A stretch of 64,000 nt of DNA, taken from Curtobacterium herbarum (GTDB lineage: Bacteria > Actinomycetota > Actinomycetes > Actinomycetales > Microbacteriaceae). Both the position numbers and the translations under genes were made by a program. This document shows positions 54,418 to 62,392 of the stretch, piece after piece; position 1 is the first letter of the stretch, and each line of letters starts with the position of its first letter. The stretch lies in contig NZ_JAFBBT010000001.1 in assembly GCF_016907335.1 (NCBI RefSeq), positions 124,001 to 188,000 on the forward strand, given 5' to 3'. The notes beneath the pieces are model-generated. The model saw only the letters and a list, made by a program, of their open reading frames with translations. It made no database searches and was not told the DNA's origin.

Positions 54418-54486
54418 CCCGCCAGCGCAGGGCGGACTGCCCCGCCAGCGCAGGATGGACTGCCCCGCCAGCGCGCGGTGGACTGC
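54418..54486. repeat. Three-copy 23-bp tandem repeat
   Basis: Three adjacent 23-bp units CCCGCCAGCGCAGGxxGGACTGC (third: CCCGCCAGCGCGCGGTGGACTGC). Read on the other strand they contain CCTGCGCTGGCGGGGCAGTCC, close to the third unit of the 42203 repeat. Confidence 0.85.
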
Positions 54487-54501
54487 CCGGCGGCAGCCCG
54501 T

Positions 54502-55116
54502 CTACGGCAGCAGTACCGCCACGACCGCCGAGTGCTCGGTGCCCCAGCCGGCCGTCAGGGTCGCCCCGGCGGGGACGTCGCTGCCGAGCACCCGCAGCAC
54601 GGCGAGCGTCCCGTGGTCGGTCGTGACGGTGGTGACCACGCCGTCGGCGCGGGCTTCGACGCCGGTGACGGTCGGGGACGCCGGGTCGGTGCCGCTGCCG
54701 ATGGCCCGACCCTCCTTCTCGAGGGTGCCCGGCCCGGAGGCCCGCTCGAGCTCCGCCTCGTGGCCGCCGGTGGCGATCGCCCGCCGCAGGACGTCGGCGT
54801 ACACCGGGTCGCCGACGGCGTCGTAGATCCAGCGGTGGCCGAGGACCGAGTGCTCCATCTCGGTGACGAGGAACGCCTCGGCGCCGACGAGCGGAGCGCC
54901 CCGGTAGGTCAGCGGTACGTGCAGCACCGGGCCGTCGCCGGCGCGGACGAGGTACGTCTCGACGCCGACCTCGCCGTCCGGGTCGTCGAACCGGAAGCGG
55001 CCGGCCTGCTCGACCGTGGTTCCGGCGGCGACTCCGCTCCACGGCTGTCCGGGCAGCCAGGCGCTGATCGCGTCGAGCTTGGCGGGGATGAGGGTCGCTT
55101 TGTGGATGACGGCCAT
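54502..55116 (-). CDS. Maltokinase N-terminal-cap-like protein (CG0192 type)
   Basis: 204 residues. MAVIHKATLIPAKLDAISAWL, then RFRFDDPDGEVGVETYLVRA, VLHVPLTYRGAPLVGAEAFLV, EMEHSVLGHRWIYDAVGDPVY resemble the beta-rich N-terminal cap of mycobacterial maltokinase, present as a stand-alone protein in many actinobacteria. No kinase lobe is attached. Its job is unknown; a regulatory or binding role in glycogen or maltose metabolism is only inferred from the fold. Confidence 0.7.
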   Translation of the reverse strand: MAVIHKATLIPAKLDAISAWLPGQPWSGVAAGTTVEQAGRFRFDDPDGEVGVETYLVRAGDGPVLHVPLTYRGAPLVGAEAFLVTEMEHSVLGHRWIYDAVGDPVYADVLRRAIATGGHEAELERASGPGTLEKEGRAIGSGTDPASPTVTGVEARADGVVTTVTTDHGTLAVLRVLGSDVPAGATLTAGWGTEHSAVVAVLLP

Positions 55117-55140
55117 GACGGCAACCTACCGGCACGCCCG

Positions 55141-55146
55141 TACCCT
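55141..55146 (+). promoter_or_regulatory. -10 box TACCCT, leaderless GTG start
   Basis: TACCCT ends 6 nt before the GTG of the methyltransferase. Confidence 0.5.
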
Positions 55147-55152
55147 GGACCG

Positions 55153-55989
55153 GTGCGTGACGACCTGCTGCCCGTGCTCGCGTGCCCGGTGTGCGCCGAG
55201 CCGCTCGTCCGCACCGCCCCGGGCCAGGCGGGCTGTGGGAACGGACACCGGTACGACGAGGCGAAGCAGGGCCACCTGACGCTCCTGCCCGCCAAGCGTC
55301 GGGCACTGACCGCGGACACCCCGGCGATGGTCGACGCGCGACTGCGCTTCCTCGGGCGCGGGCACTACGCGCCGGTCGAGCGGGCGCTCACGCGCGCGGT
55401 CGCGGACGCGACCGCACCCGGAGTGGTCCTCGACGTCGGTTCCGGCCCCGGCACCTACCTCGCCCACACCCTCGACGGTGCCGGCGACGACACCGCCGCC
55501 GGTCCGGCCGGGAGGCTCGGGGTCGCCCTGGACCTGTCGGCCGTCGCCGTCCGCCGCGCGGCTCGCATCCACGCGCACGTCGGTGCCGTCGTCGGGGACG
55601 TGACCGAGCGCCTCCCGGTCGTCGACCGTGCCGCAGCTGTCGTGCTCGACGTCTTCGCACCCCGCAACCAGCACGAGTACGCACGGGTGCTGCACCCGGA
55701 GGGTGTGCTCGTCGTCGTCACGCCCCGGGCCGGCCACCTGGCGGAGCTCGCGGCGGCGACGATCAGCGTCGACCCCGAGAAGGAGCGGCGCCTGCACGAC
55801 AGCCTGACTCCGGCGTTCACGCTGCGCTCGAGCGAGGACCTGACCTGGACGATGGCGTTGACCGCGGAGGACGTGCACGACGTCGTGCACATGGGGCCGA
55901 GCCACCACCACGTGGCACCGGACACCGTGTTCGCACCGGAGACGGTGACCGCAGCGGTGACCGTCAGCACCTGGGTGCCCACGGCCTGA
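55153..55989 (+). CDS. rRNA guanine methyltransferase, RlmA-like
   Basis: 278 residues. The N-terminal zinc finger has CPVCAEPL...AGCGNGHRYD, and the methyltransferase part has VVLDVGSGPGTYLAHTLDG (motif I) and VALDLSAVAVRRAARIH. The C-terminal part ends in VTVSTWVPTA. RlmA(I)/(II) methylates N1 of G745/G748 in domain II of 23S rRNA and gives resistance to some macrolides; the family match is clear, the exact guanosine is not. Leaderless start from the TACCCT box. Confidence 0.85.
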   Translation: MRDDLLPVLACPVCAEPLVRTAPGQAGCGNGHRYDEAKQGHLTLLPAKRRALTADTPAMVDARLRFLGRGHYAPVERALTRAVADATAPGVVLDVGSGPGTYLAHTLDGAGDDTAAGPAGRLGVALDLSAVAVRRAARIHAHVGAVVGDVTERLPVVDRAAAVVLDVFAPRNQHEYARVLHPEGVLVVVTPRAGHLAELAAATISVDPEKERRLHDSLTPAFTLRSSEDLTWTMALTAEDVHDVVHMGPSHHHVAPDTVFAPETVTAAVTVSTWVPTA

Positions 55990-56004
55990 GGCATCCGCGG
56001 GCGG

Positions 56005-56925
56005 TCAGGCGGACGAAGTCGATCCTTGCCGCTGCCGGGGGTGGCGTCCGACCCGGGCATCGTACAGCCGGCGCGCGACGAAGCCGAGGCCGGTGCCCGC
56101 CATGCCCGCGGTCACGGACACGGGCAGCCCGTGCACGCCGACCGCACCCCAGGCGTTGAACAGGATGCCCCACTGCGCGGCGACGAACGGCGCCCCGCCC
56201 ACGGCGTACCGGCTCTCCGTCATCCCGCTCCACCATCCGGTCGGCACCGCCCACGCCAGGGCCAGCGTGACGAGCAGCAGCCACGTGGGCAGCGTGCTGG
56301 GCGCCCGGAGCACGAAGAACAGCAGGGAGAAGACGAGCAGCCCAACGCTGGCCACCCCCGACGACACGAGTGCCGGCCGTTCCGACCGGGTGATCGGAGC
56401 CGGGCGTCGTGGACGGCTCCGGTCGACGAGCTGCTGCTGTGGCCACGGGGGCGCGGACCGACGCCGTCGGCCGACCAGGATCCATCGGACCTGGATGCCG
56501 ACCATCCACCCCGCGACCATGCCGACGGTGCCTGCGGACAGCGCCCCGGGGACAGCCGGTCCGAACGTCAGCGCGCCGACGAAGTAGCTCACGACGACGA
56601 CGGGGATCCCGATGAGCGGCGGGGCGGCGGCCACCACCAGGGCACCCCAGGCGACACCGCCGGCGATCCCGGTCAGCGCGACGGGGAGCCCGGCCACACC
56701 GAGGTCGCCGGGGTCGGCTGCGCTGCCGTAGAGCAAGCCGGAGGCGACGGCGAGCAGCGCTACCCACCACCCCAGCAGGGGGACGGTCCGCCCGCGCCAG
56801 TCCATCTGCAGCCGGAGCACGCGTCGCAGCTCGCGCCGCTTCCGGAGCTTCCGCGCCCGAGCCTTCCGCGCCCGTGCGAGTTCCTGCTCGGGTCCTGGTC
56901 CCACCGTGGCTCCCGTTTCCCCCAT
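56005..56925 (-). CDS. Hypothetical multi-helix membrane protein
   Basis: 306 residues. A charged coiled cytoplasmic start (EQELARARKARARKLRKRREL) is followed by about seven hydrophobic segments (VPLLGWWVALLAVASGLLYG, GIAGGVAWGALVVAAAPPLI, VGMVAGWMVGIQVRWILVG, GLLVFSLLFFVLRA, TWLLLVTLALAWAVP, QWGILFNAWGAVGVHGLP). A basic Pro-rich loop (~170-205) lies in the middle. No family recognised. The C-terminus GRHPRQRQGSTSSA is basic. Confidence 0.6.
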   Translation of the reverse strand: MGETGATVGPGPEQELARARKARARKLRKRRELRRVLRLQMDWRGRTVPLLGWWVALLAVASGLLYGSAADPGDLGVAGLPVALTGIAGGVAWGALVVAAAPPLIGIPVVVVSYFVGALTFGPAVPGALSAGTVGMVAGWMVGIQVRWILVGRRRRSAPPWPQQQLVDRSRPRRPAPITRSERPALVSSGVASVGLLVFSLLFFVLRAPSTLPTWLLLVTLALAWAVPTGWWSGMTESRYAVGGAPFVAAQWGILFNAWGAVGVHGLPVSVTAGMAGTGLGFVARRLYDARVGRHPRQRQGSTSSA

Positions 56926-56964
56926 GTCACCAGCATGCCGGTCCGTGCGCTCTCGGGGTCGTCG

Positions 56965-57012
56965 GTCAGTACCCCGGCGCGTCAGTACCCCGGCGCGTCA
57001 GTACTTCGGCGC
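56965..57012. repeat. Three-copy 16-bp tandem repeat carrying stops
   Basis: GTCAGTACCCCGGCGC twice, then GTCAGTACTTCGGCGC. On the minus strand each unit contains a TGA; because 16 is not a multiple of three, the three stops (56966, 56982, 56998) fall in three different frames at the end of the PH-like gene. Confidence 0.85.
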
Positions 57013-57708
57013 GTCCGGCCCCGGAGCCTCGGGCGTGGGCCACGGCTCCGCCGGTCCCCGTCGCGCCGGCCAGCCCTGTGCCGGTGCCGGCGCGCCGGCT
57101 GCCGGCCAGTTCGGCGCCGGGGTGGCTGCGCCCGCGTAGGCGATCCACGCCCACGGCGCGCGCTGGGCCAGCCAGGCCTCGAGGTCGGGGTACCCGATCG
57201 CGATCGACACCGTGTCGAACAGCACGGCACCGTTCGGGTCCCGCGCCTGGATCCCGCCGTACGGGCCGGTCCAGGGGCGGATCGACGCGATGGTGGTGTG
57301 GTGGACCTCGCGTTCGACCCGGAAGCCCTTCCGCACGACCAGACGGTCCGGCAGCGCGTCGATCCGCGTCCGGGCCAGGGCTCCGGCGAGCAGGACGAAC
57401 GCGACCCCGGCGAGCAGGGCGACGGCGCCCGCGATGCCCATCGGCAGCGCGTCCGTCTCGTCCGAGGTACCGGCCGCACCGAGCAGCAGCACACCGCCGA
57501 CCACGATCACCAGGATGCCGATCGTGCGCAGGATCACACGCTGCCACCGTCTCGGCCGCACGGTGAACAGTGCGTCCGCTGCTGCTCCGGCGAGCACACG
57601 CTGGTGCTTCCGCTTCCGGTCCCCCCGACGGATGGCCGACGTCACGACCACCGGGACGACGGCGGCGAGGACGAAGGCGATGGTCACGGAGGTGATCGTG
57701 GTCCCCAT
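56998..57708 (-). CDS. PH-domain-like membrane protein
   Basis: 236 residues. N-terminal helix TSVTIAFVLAAVVPVVVTSAI, two more helices (VILRTIGILVIVVGGVLLL, GIAGAVALLAGVAFVLLAG), then a bacterial PH-like domain (ALPDRLVVRKGFRVEREVHH followed by TTIASIRPWTGPYGGIQARD). An Ala/Pro-rich tail follows, ending APGPDAPKY inside the 16-bp repeat. Similar bPH_2 membrane proteins are common and of unknown role. Frameshifting in the repeat would still end translation within a few codons. Confidence 0.7.
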   Translation of the reverse strand: MGTTITSVTIAFVLAAVVPVVVTSAIRRGDRKRKHQRVLAGAAADALFTVRPRRWQRVILRTIGILVIVVGGVLLLGAAGTSDETDALPMGIAGAVALLAGVAFVLLAGALARTRIDALPDRLVVRKGFRVEREVHHTTIASIRPWTGPYGGIQARDPNGAVLFDTVSIAIGYPDLEAWLAQRAPWAWIAYAGAATPAPNWPAAGAPAPAQGWPARRGPAEPWPTPEAPGPDAPKY

Positions 57709-57759
57709 GCGGTCAGCGTACGGACCGGCGGCGGTCGCGTCCGCCGCCGGTCGGTCCGC

Positions 57760-58179
57760 TCAGGCCTGCTGCGCCGGCACGTCGAGCGCCCACACGACGC
57801 CGAACCGGTCGCGGAGCTGCCCGGCGAGCGGCGACCACGCCGACGCACCGAGCGGCTGCCGGACCTCCGCACCCTCCTGCAGGCCGGCCCACACCGCGCG
57901 GATCTCGTCCTCGTCCGTCCCCAGCAGGTAGACGTACGCGCTGTTCGTGCCCTGGTCGTAGGGCTGCCCGGGCCACACGTCGAACGCCATCACGCGGACG
58001 CCGCTCGCCGAGGTCACCTGGCCCCAGACGACCCGGTCCGCCCAGGCCGGGTCCGCGACGGCGCCGCTCTGCCCGTACGTCACGACGACCGGCTCGGTGC
58101 CGAGGGCAGCGCCCCAGAACGCCAGCGCCGCAGCGGCCTGTCCGTCGAAGTTCACGTGGGGGATGGTGGTGATGGTCAT
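57760..58179 (-). CDS. VOC-family (glyoxalase/PhnB-like) protein
   Basis: 139 residues. MTITTIPHVNFDGQAAAALAFWGAALGT is the PhnB-type opening, and YGQSGAVADPAWADRVVWGQV, FDVWPGQPYDQGTNSAYVYLLG and SPLAGQLRDRFGVVWALDV are typical of the 3-demethylubiquinone-9 methyltransferase/PhnB group. It binds or converts small molecules with a metal in related proteins; the ligand is unknown. GAGGAG seven bases before the ATG. Divergent from the WYL regulator. Confidence 0.88.
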   Translation of the reverse strand: MTITTIPHVNFDGQAAAALAFWGAALGTEPVVVTYGQSGAVADPAWADRVVWGQVTSASGVRVMAFDVWPGQPYDQGTNSAYVYLLGTDEDEIRAVWAGLQEGAEVRQPLGASAWSPLAGQLRDRFGVVWALDVPAQQA

Positions 58180-58278
58180 GTCGACTCCTCGTCCGCGAGG
58201 ACCGGTCGTCCTCGTCGTGAGGAGCATCGCGGCAGATGCGGTCAGATCCTGTCCGCTCCTGATGACATGCTCGGATGC

Positions 58279-59256
58279 ATGCCCGCCCCGTCCTCCCGAC
58301 TGCTCTCCCTGCTGTCCCTGCTGCAGGTGCGCCGCGAGTGGTCCGGCCCCGACCTGGCCGGGAGACTCGACGTCAGCCCCCGCACGGTCCGGCGGGACGT
58401 CGACCGACTCCGGGAGCTGGGGTACCGGGTCGACGCGCTCCGTGGACCCGCCGGCGGCTACCGGCTGGCCGCAGGGTCGGACCTGCCGCCGCTGCTCTTC
58501 GACGACGACCAGGCGATCGCCCTCGCCCTCGCGCTCGCCGTCGCACCGGCCTCGGGCGCGGACATCGCCGAGGCGGCCGCCCGCGCCCTGACGACGGTCC
58601 GGCAGGTGTTGCCGTCCCGGTTGCGCCACCGCCTCGACGCCGTCCAGGTGGTCACCACACCCGGTTCGGTCGTCGTCGACCCGGGTGTCCTCGTCGCCGT
58701 GAGCGAGGCCGTCCGGACCCGCACGGTCCTCCGGTTCGGGTACGCGTCCGTCTGGCCGCCGGGAGCGGAGGACGACCGCCCACCCCGCCGTGTCGAACCA
58801 CACGCCCTCCTCGCGCGGGACGGCCGCTGGTACCTGCTCGCCTGGGACACCGACGCGGGGGACTGGCGCACCTACCGGGTGGACCGGATCCTGCCGAAGG
58901 TGCCCACGGGCCTCCCGTTCGTCCCACGGGACGTCCCGGGTGGCGACCCGGCAGCGTTCGTCGCGGCCCGCTTCCGGGGCGCCGGGCCGTCCGGCGACGG
59001 GCCCGCCTGGCCGTGCGTCGGTACCGCCGTGCTGCAGGTGGACGCGCGCACGATCGCGCCGTACCTCACCGAGGATGCCGTCCTGGAGGCCCTCCACGAC
59101 GACACCTGTCGTCTCACCACCGGCTCGTGGTCGTGGCCAGCCCTCGCGGCGCTGTTCGCCGGCTTCGACGCCGACTTCGTCGTCACCGGCCCCGATGCCC
59201 TGCGGGACGCGGTGCAGCAGGTGGCCGACCGTCTCAACGCCGCTGGTCGACCGTGA
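58279..59256 (+). CDS. HTH-WYL transcriptional regulator (DeoR-like)
   Basis: 325 residues. The N-terminal HTH_11 domain (SRLLSLLSLLQVRREWSGPDLAGRLDVSPRTVRRDVDRLRELGYRV) is followed by a WYL domain (RTVLRFGYASVWPPG, RRVEPHALLARDGRWYLLAWDTDAGDWRTYRVDRIL). WYL domains sense nucleotide or small-molecule ligands. It is divergent from the VOC gene with 99 bp between them, so the VOC gene is the likely target. MPAPSSRL was chosen over an in-frame ATG four codons earlier. It overlaps the Abi gene's end by 23 bp. Confidence 0.9.
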   Translation: MPAPSSRLLSLLSLLQVRREWSGPDLAGRLDVSPRTVRRDVDRLRELGYRVDALRGPAGGYRLAAGSDLPPLLFDDDQAIALALALAVAPASGADIAEAAARALTTVRQVLPSRLRHRLDAVQVVTTPGSVVVDPGVLVAVSEAVRTRTVLRFGYASVWPPGAEDDRPPRRVEPHALLARDGRWYLLAWDTDAGDWRTYRVDRILPKVPTGLPFVPRDVPGGDPAAFVAARFRGAGPSGDGPAWPCVGTAVLQVDARTIAPYLTEDAVLEALHDDTCRLTTGSWSWPALAALFAGFDADFVVTGPDALRDAVQQVADRLNAAGRP

Positions 59257-60247
59257 ATCCGCTCCAGGAGGAGCCTTCGCCGTTGCGACGCGGTCTCGTC
59301 CACAGCGGCCCGTCGAGCCAGCCCGGCGCGACGCCGATCGCCGCAACGGTCAGCCCGCCGCTCGCAGGGAACGTCCGCAACAGACCGGCGGTGCGTTCTG
59401 GCCAACCATCGCAGCCTCGTAACCCATGGAGCAGGTACGCCATGACCGCCAGCGCGTTGTAGACGCCGAACACCTTCGGCGCCTCGTCGGAGAGGTGTGC
59501 CAGGAGTGGTACCGTCGCACCCGGCGGGCGCTTCGGCGCAGCGACGAGTTTCCGGTTGAACAACCGCGCGTGGTGCGCCGCGACGTTCCGGACGTAGTTG
59601 ACCGACGCGAGCCAACTCTGCATCAGACGTTTGGTCGGGACACCGAACGACGTCGCGATCTCGGTCGCCACGTCGTTCCGGAGACCTGCGTACAGGCGAG
59701 TGACATGCCCGAGTTCGAGGATCTCGGTGAGCGCCCAGATCGGCATCCGACCGTCGTACTTCTCCGCGAAGTGGGCGACGAAGGCCTCGTCGGAGTCGGC
59801 GCGTCGTTGACCGACCCGGGCTGACCATGCTCGGTGCCGACTCATGCCATGCGCATCCGGAGTCGTGAACGCCGTCGTGAACAATGCGGGGTCTTCGTGC
59901 GCGAAGGCCGACCACCGGCCCAGCGTGTGACCCATCCGAGTCCGGACCGCCACCTCGATCCGTTCCACACCCTCGAGGACCAGGAGACGGAGGTCCTGAT
60001 CGAACTCCATGAGCGCCACGCCGTCAGTGAAGCGGGTACCCGGCCGGTACCGCTCGCCACTCTCCACGTCGCCCTCGCTCGCCGCCGCTGTGGCCTGGCG
60101 GAACGGATGGAGGTAGCCCGTGAGCCGGTAGTACCCCACCTCGCCCAGTACCGCAGCCGCCTCGGCGTCGTCGGGAACCTCGAGCCCTCGGGCCCGCAAC
60201 CGAGCGATCTGCTCGTCCACCGACAGCCACGGTTTCGCGTACTCCAC
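59234..60247 (-). CDS. Abi_2-family abortive-infection protein (HEPN-like)
   Basis: 337 residues. LSVDEQIARLRARGLEVPDD and GEVGYYRLTGYLHPFRQA are the Abi_2 (AbiD/AbiF) N-terminal signature. The C-terminal helices carry RNVAAHHARLFNR (Arg220-His225), an RxxxxH HEPN RNase-type motif. Such proteins abort phage infection, probably by RNA cleavage. GGAGG five bases upstream favours the GTG start; another GTG two codons earlier is possible. AT-richer codons (GTTGAACAACC) than its neighbours suggest transfer. It converges on and overlaps the WYL regulator gene. Confidence 0.85.
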   Translation of the reverse strand: MEYAKPWLSVDEQIARLRARGLEVPDDAEAAAVLGEVGYYRLTGYLHPFRQATAAASEGDVESGERYRPGTRFTDGVALMEFDQDLRLLVLEGVERIEVAVRTRMGHTLGRWSAFAHEDPALFTTAFTTPDAHGMSRHRAWSARVGQRRADSDEAFVAHFAEKYDGRMPIWALTEILELGHVTRLYAGLRNDVATEIATSFGVPTKRLMQSWLASVNYVRNVAAHHARLFNRKLVAAPKRPPGATVPLLAHLSDEAPKVFGVYNALAVMAYLLHGLRGCDGWPERTAGLLRTFPASGGLTVAAIGVAPGWLDGPLWTRPRRNGEGSSWSGFTVDQRR

Positions 60248-60301
60248 CAACACCTCCAGGCTCCCCGAGCACCTCCGTCGACCCGGCGAAAGGCAAAGAA
60301 A

Positions 60302-60333
60302 ATCGGCCCGAGCCGTGAGGCGAGCGGGCCGAT
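60302..60333 (-). terminator. Intrinsic terminator ahead of the Abi gene
   Basis: ATCGGCCCG and CGGGCCGAT pair (9 bp, with an inner GCC/GGC extension), followed on the minus strand by TTTTCTTT. It faces the Abi gene, so it either shields the gene from read-through or acts as a leader attenuator. Confidence 0.7.
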
Positions 60334-60540
60334 CGTGATGGACAAAGGCTAGCAGGACCCGAGTGCCGGGCGGAAGGGATGACGGCAGCCGTTAGTGCGG
60401 TGCACGTGTCGCACACGGGGCCGTGAGGGAACCGTTAGGACCGTCGGTCGCGACCCCGACCGGAGACACCATCGGACTGCACCCCAACCGGTGCGGTCCA
60501 CGGCAGCTGCCGCGGGCACCTCGATCTCCAGGAGTCCCAC

Positions 60541-60624
60541 GTGTTCGACGTCTTCGTCGTCGCCGGTGTCCTCGCCGTGTTCGGCGTGGTGGCACTGATC
60601 GCCAAGGGGGTGGAGCGGCTGTGA
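60541..60624 (+). CDS. 27-residue membrane peptide preceding kdpF
   Basis: [20 protein letters not shown] then AKGVERL: a single membrane helix with a short basic tail. GTG start after CAGGAG; its stop overlaps the kdpF GTG by three bases. It is not KdpF itself (which follows), but the size and position suggest a second small Kdp accessory subunit. Too short to classify further. Confidence 0.6.
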   Translation: MFDVFVVAGVLAVFGVVALIAKGVERL

Positions 60625-60710
60625 TCGCCATCACCATCGCCGCCGCCGTCCTCGGCCTCGCCGCTGTCGTGTACCTCGTCTGGGCGCTCGTCCGCCCCGA
60701 GAAGTTCTGA
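60621..60710 (+). CDS. kdpF: KdpF, potassium-transporting ATPase small subunit
   Basis: 29 residues: [20 protein letters not shown] then WALVRPEKF. One helix, ending in the WxLxRPExF motif typical of KdpF, a lipid-like stabiliser of the KdpABC complex. GTG start overlaps the preceding ORF, and its last base is the first of the kdpA ATG (TGATG). Confidence 0.85.
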   Translation: MIAITIAAAVLGLAAVVYLVWALVRPEKF

Positions 60711-62392
60711 TGGGCACCGCGCAGACCTGGGCCGGCATCGCCCAGGTCGCCCTCCTCGTGCTGCTCCTCGTCGTGGCCCACCGGCCGCTCGGCGACTGGA
60801 TGGCCCGCGTCTTCACGAGCACCCACCACGGCCGCATCGAGCGTGGCGTCTACCGTCTGATCGGTGTCGACCCCGACGCCGAGCAGTCGTGGGCCGCGTA
60901 CCTCCGTGGCGTGCTGCTCTTCAGCGTCGCCGGACTGCTCCTCGTCTACCTGCTCCAGCGCATCCAGGTGGTGCTGCCGGGTGACCTCGGCCTGCCCGCC
61001 GTCGGTCCCGCGCTCGCGTTCAACACGGCGGCCTCGTTCGTCGCGAACACGAACTGGCAGTCGTACTCGCCCGAGGCCACCGTCGGCTACACCGTGCAGA
61101 TGGCCGGCCTGGCGGTGCAGAACTTCCTGTCCGCCGCCGTCGGTCTCGCGGTCGCCGTCGCCCTGGTCCGCGGGTTCGCCCGTCGGAAGTCCGGCACGCT
61201 CGGCAACGTGTGGGTCGACGTGGTCCGCGGTACCGGGCGTCTGCTCCTGCCGCTGGCGTTCGTCTCCGCACTCGTGCTCGTCGCGGGCGGCATCATCCAG
61301 TCGTGGGGCGCCGGCACCGACGTCAGCACGCTGGCCGGTGGCACCCAGCACATCCCGCACGGCTTCGTCGCCTCGCAGGAGGCCATCAAGGAGCTCGGCA
61401 CGAACGGCGGTGGGTACTTCAACGCCAACTCGGCCCACCCGTTCGAGAACCCGCAGGCGTGGACGAGCCTCTTCGAGGTCTTCCTCATGCTCGTCATCCC
61501 GTTCTCGCTGCCCCGCACCTTCGGCAAGATGGTCGGCGACACCCGCCAGGGCACCGCGATCGTCTCCGTGATGAGCGGCATCTTCCTGGTGTCCCTGGCC
61601 GCGATGTCGATCGCCGAACTCGCCGGTGGCGGGTCCGCGACGCACGCCGCCGGAGCCGCGATGGAGGGCAAGGAGGTCCGCTTCGGCATCCTCGGCTCGA
61701 CGCTCTTCGCCACCGCGACGACCTCGACGTCCACCGGCGCCGTGAACGCCATGCACGACAGCTTCACCCCGCTCGGCGGCATGATGGCGCTGATCAACAT
61801 GATGCTCGGCGAGGTCACCCCGGGCGGTGTCGGGTCCGGCCTGTACGGCATGCTCGTGCTCGCCGTCATCACGGTCTTCATCGGTGGTCTGCTCGTCGGC
61901 CGCACGCCGGAGTACCTCGGCAAGAAGATCCGCGCCAAGGAGATGACCTACGCCGCGCTGTACATCCTGGTCACCCCGACCGTGGTGCTCACCGGTACGG
62001 CCCTGTCGCTCCTGATCCCCGGCGTCCGCGAGCAGGTGCTCGGCACGTCGCTCTTCAACCCGGGCAATCACGGCCTGTCCGAGCTGCTCTACGCGTTCAC
62101 CAGCGCCGGCAACAACAACGGCTCGGCCTTCGGTGGCCTGACCGCGAACACGACGTGGATGAACTCCGCGCTCGGCGTCGCGATGCTGCTCGGCCGATTC
62201 GTGCCGATGGTGTTCGTCCTGGCGCTCGCCGGGTCGCTGGCCAAGCAGGACAAGGTGCCGGCGACCGTCGGCACGCTGCCCACGCACCGGCCGCTGTTCA
62301 TCGTGCTCCTGGGCGGCGTCGCCGTCATCGTCACCGCACTCACGTACTTCCCGGTGCTCGCACTGGGCCCGCTCGCAGAAGGACTGTCCTGA
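60710..62392 (+). CDS. kdpA: KdpA, potassium-transporting ATPase channel subunit
   Basis: 560 residues, ten helices. The four selectivity-filter-like loops are present: [58 protein letters not shown] and [18 protein letters not shown]. It selects and passes K+ that is pumped by KdpB under potassium limitation. Start and stop overlap kdpF and kdpB by single bases. No KdpD/KdpE sensor genes are inside the window; they may follow kdpC beyond the edge. Confidence 0.97.
   Translation: MGTAQTWAGIAQVALLVLLLVVAHRPLGDWMARVFTSTHHGRIERGVYRLIGVDPDAEQSWAAYLRGVLLFSVAGLLLVYLLQRIQVVLPGDLGLPAVGPALAFNTAASFVANTNWQSYSPEATVGYTVQMAGLAVQNFLSAAVGLAVAVALVRGFARRKSGTLGNVWVDVVRGTGRLLLPLAFVSALVLVAGGIIQSWGAGTDVSTLAGGTQHIPHGFVASQEAIKELGTNGGGYFNANSAHPFENPQAWTSLFEVFLMLVIPFSLPRTFGKMVGDTRQGTAIVSVMSGIFLVSLAAMSIAELAGGGSATHAAGAAMEGKEVRFGILGSTLFATATTSTSTGAVNAMHDSFTPLGGMMALINMMLGEVTPGGVGSGLYGMLVLAVITVFIGGLLVGRTPEYLGKKIRAKEMTYAALYILVTPTVVLTGTALSLLIPGVREQVLGTSLFNPGNHGLSELLYAFTSAGNNNGSAFGGLTANTTWMNSALGVAMLLGRFVPMVFVLALAGSLAKQDKVPATVGTLPTHRPLFIVLLGGVAVIVTALTYFPVLALGPLAEGLS

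Noticed and set aside
60354..60540. Riboswitch upstream of kdp (for example a cyclic di-AMP type)
   Set aside because: The 187-bp leader has GC-rich short palindromes, but I could not match the conserved core of a known class by eye. A covariance-model search would decide.
60392..62287. Long open frame opposite to kdpA
   Set aside because: Same shadow effect; it is rich in charged repeats and has no recognisable protein features, whereas kdpA is unambiguous.
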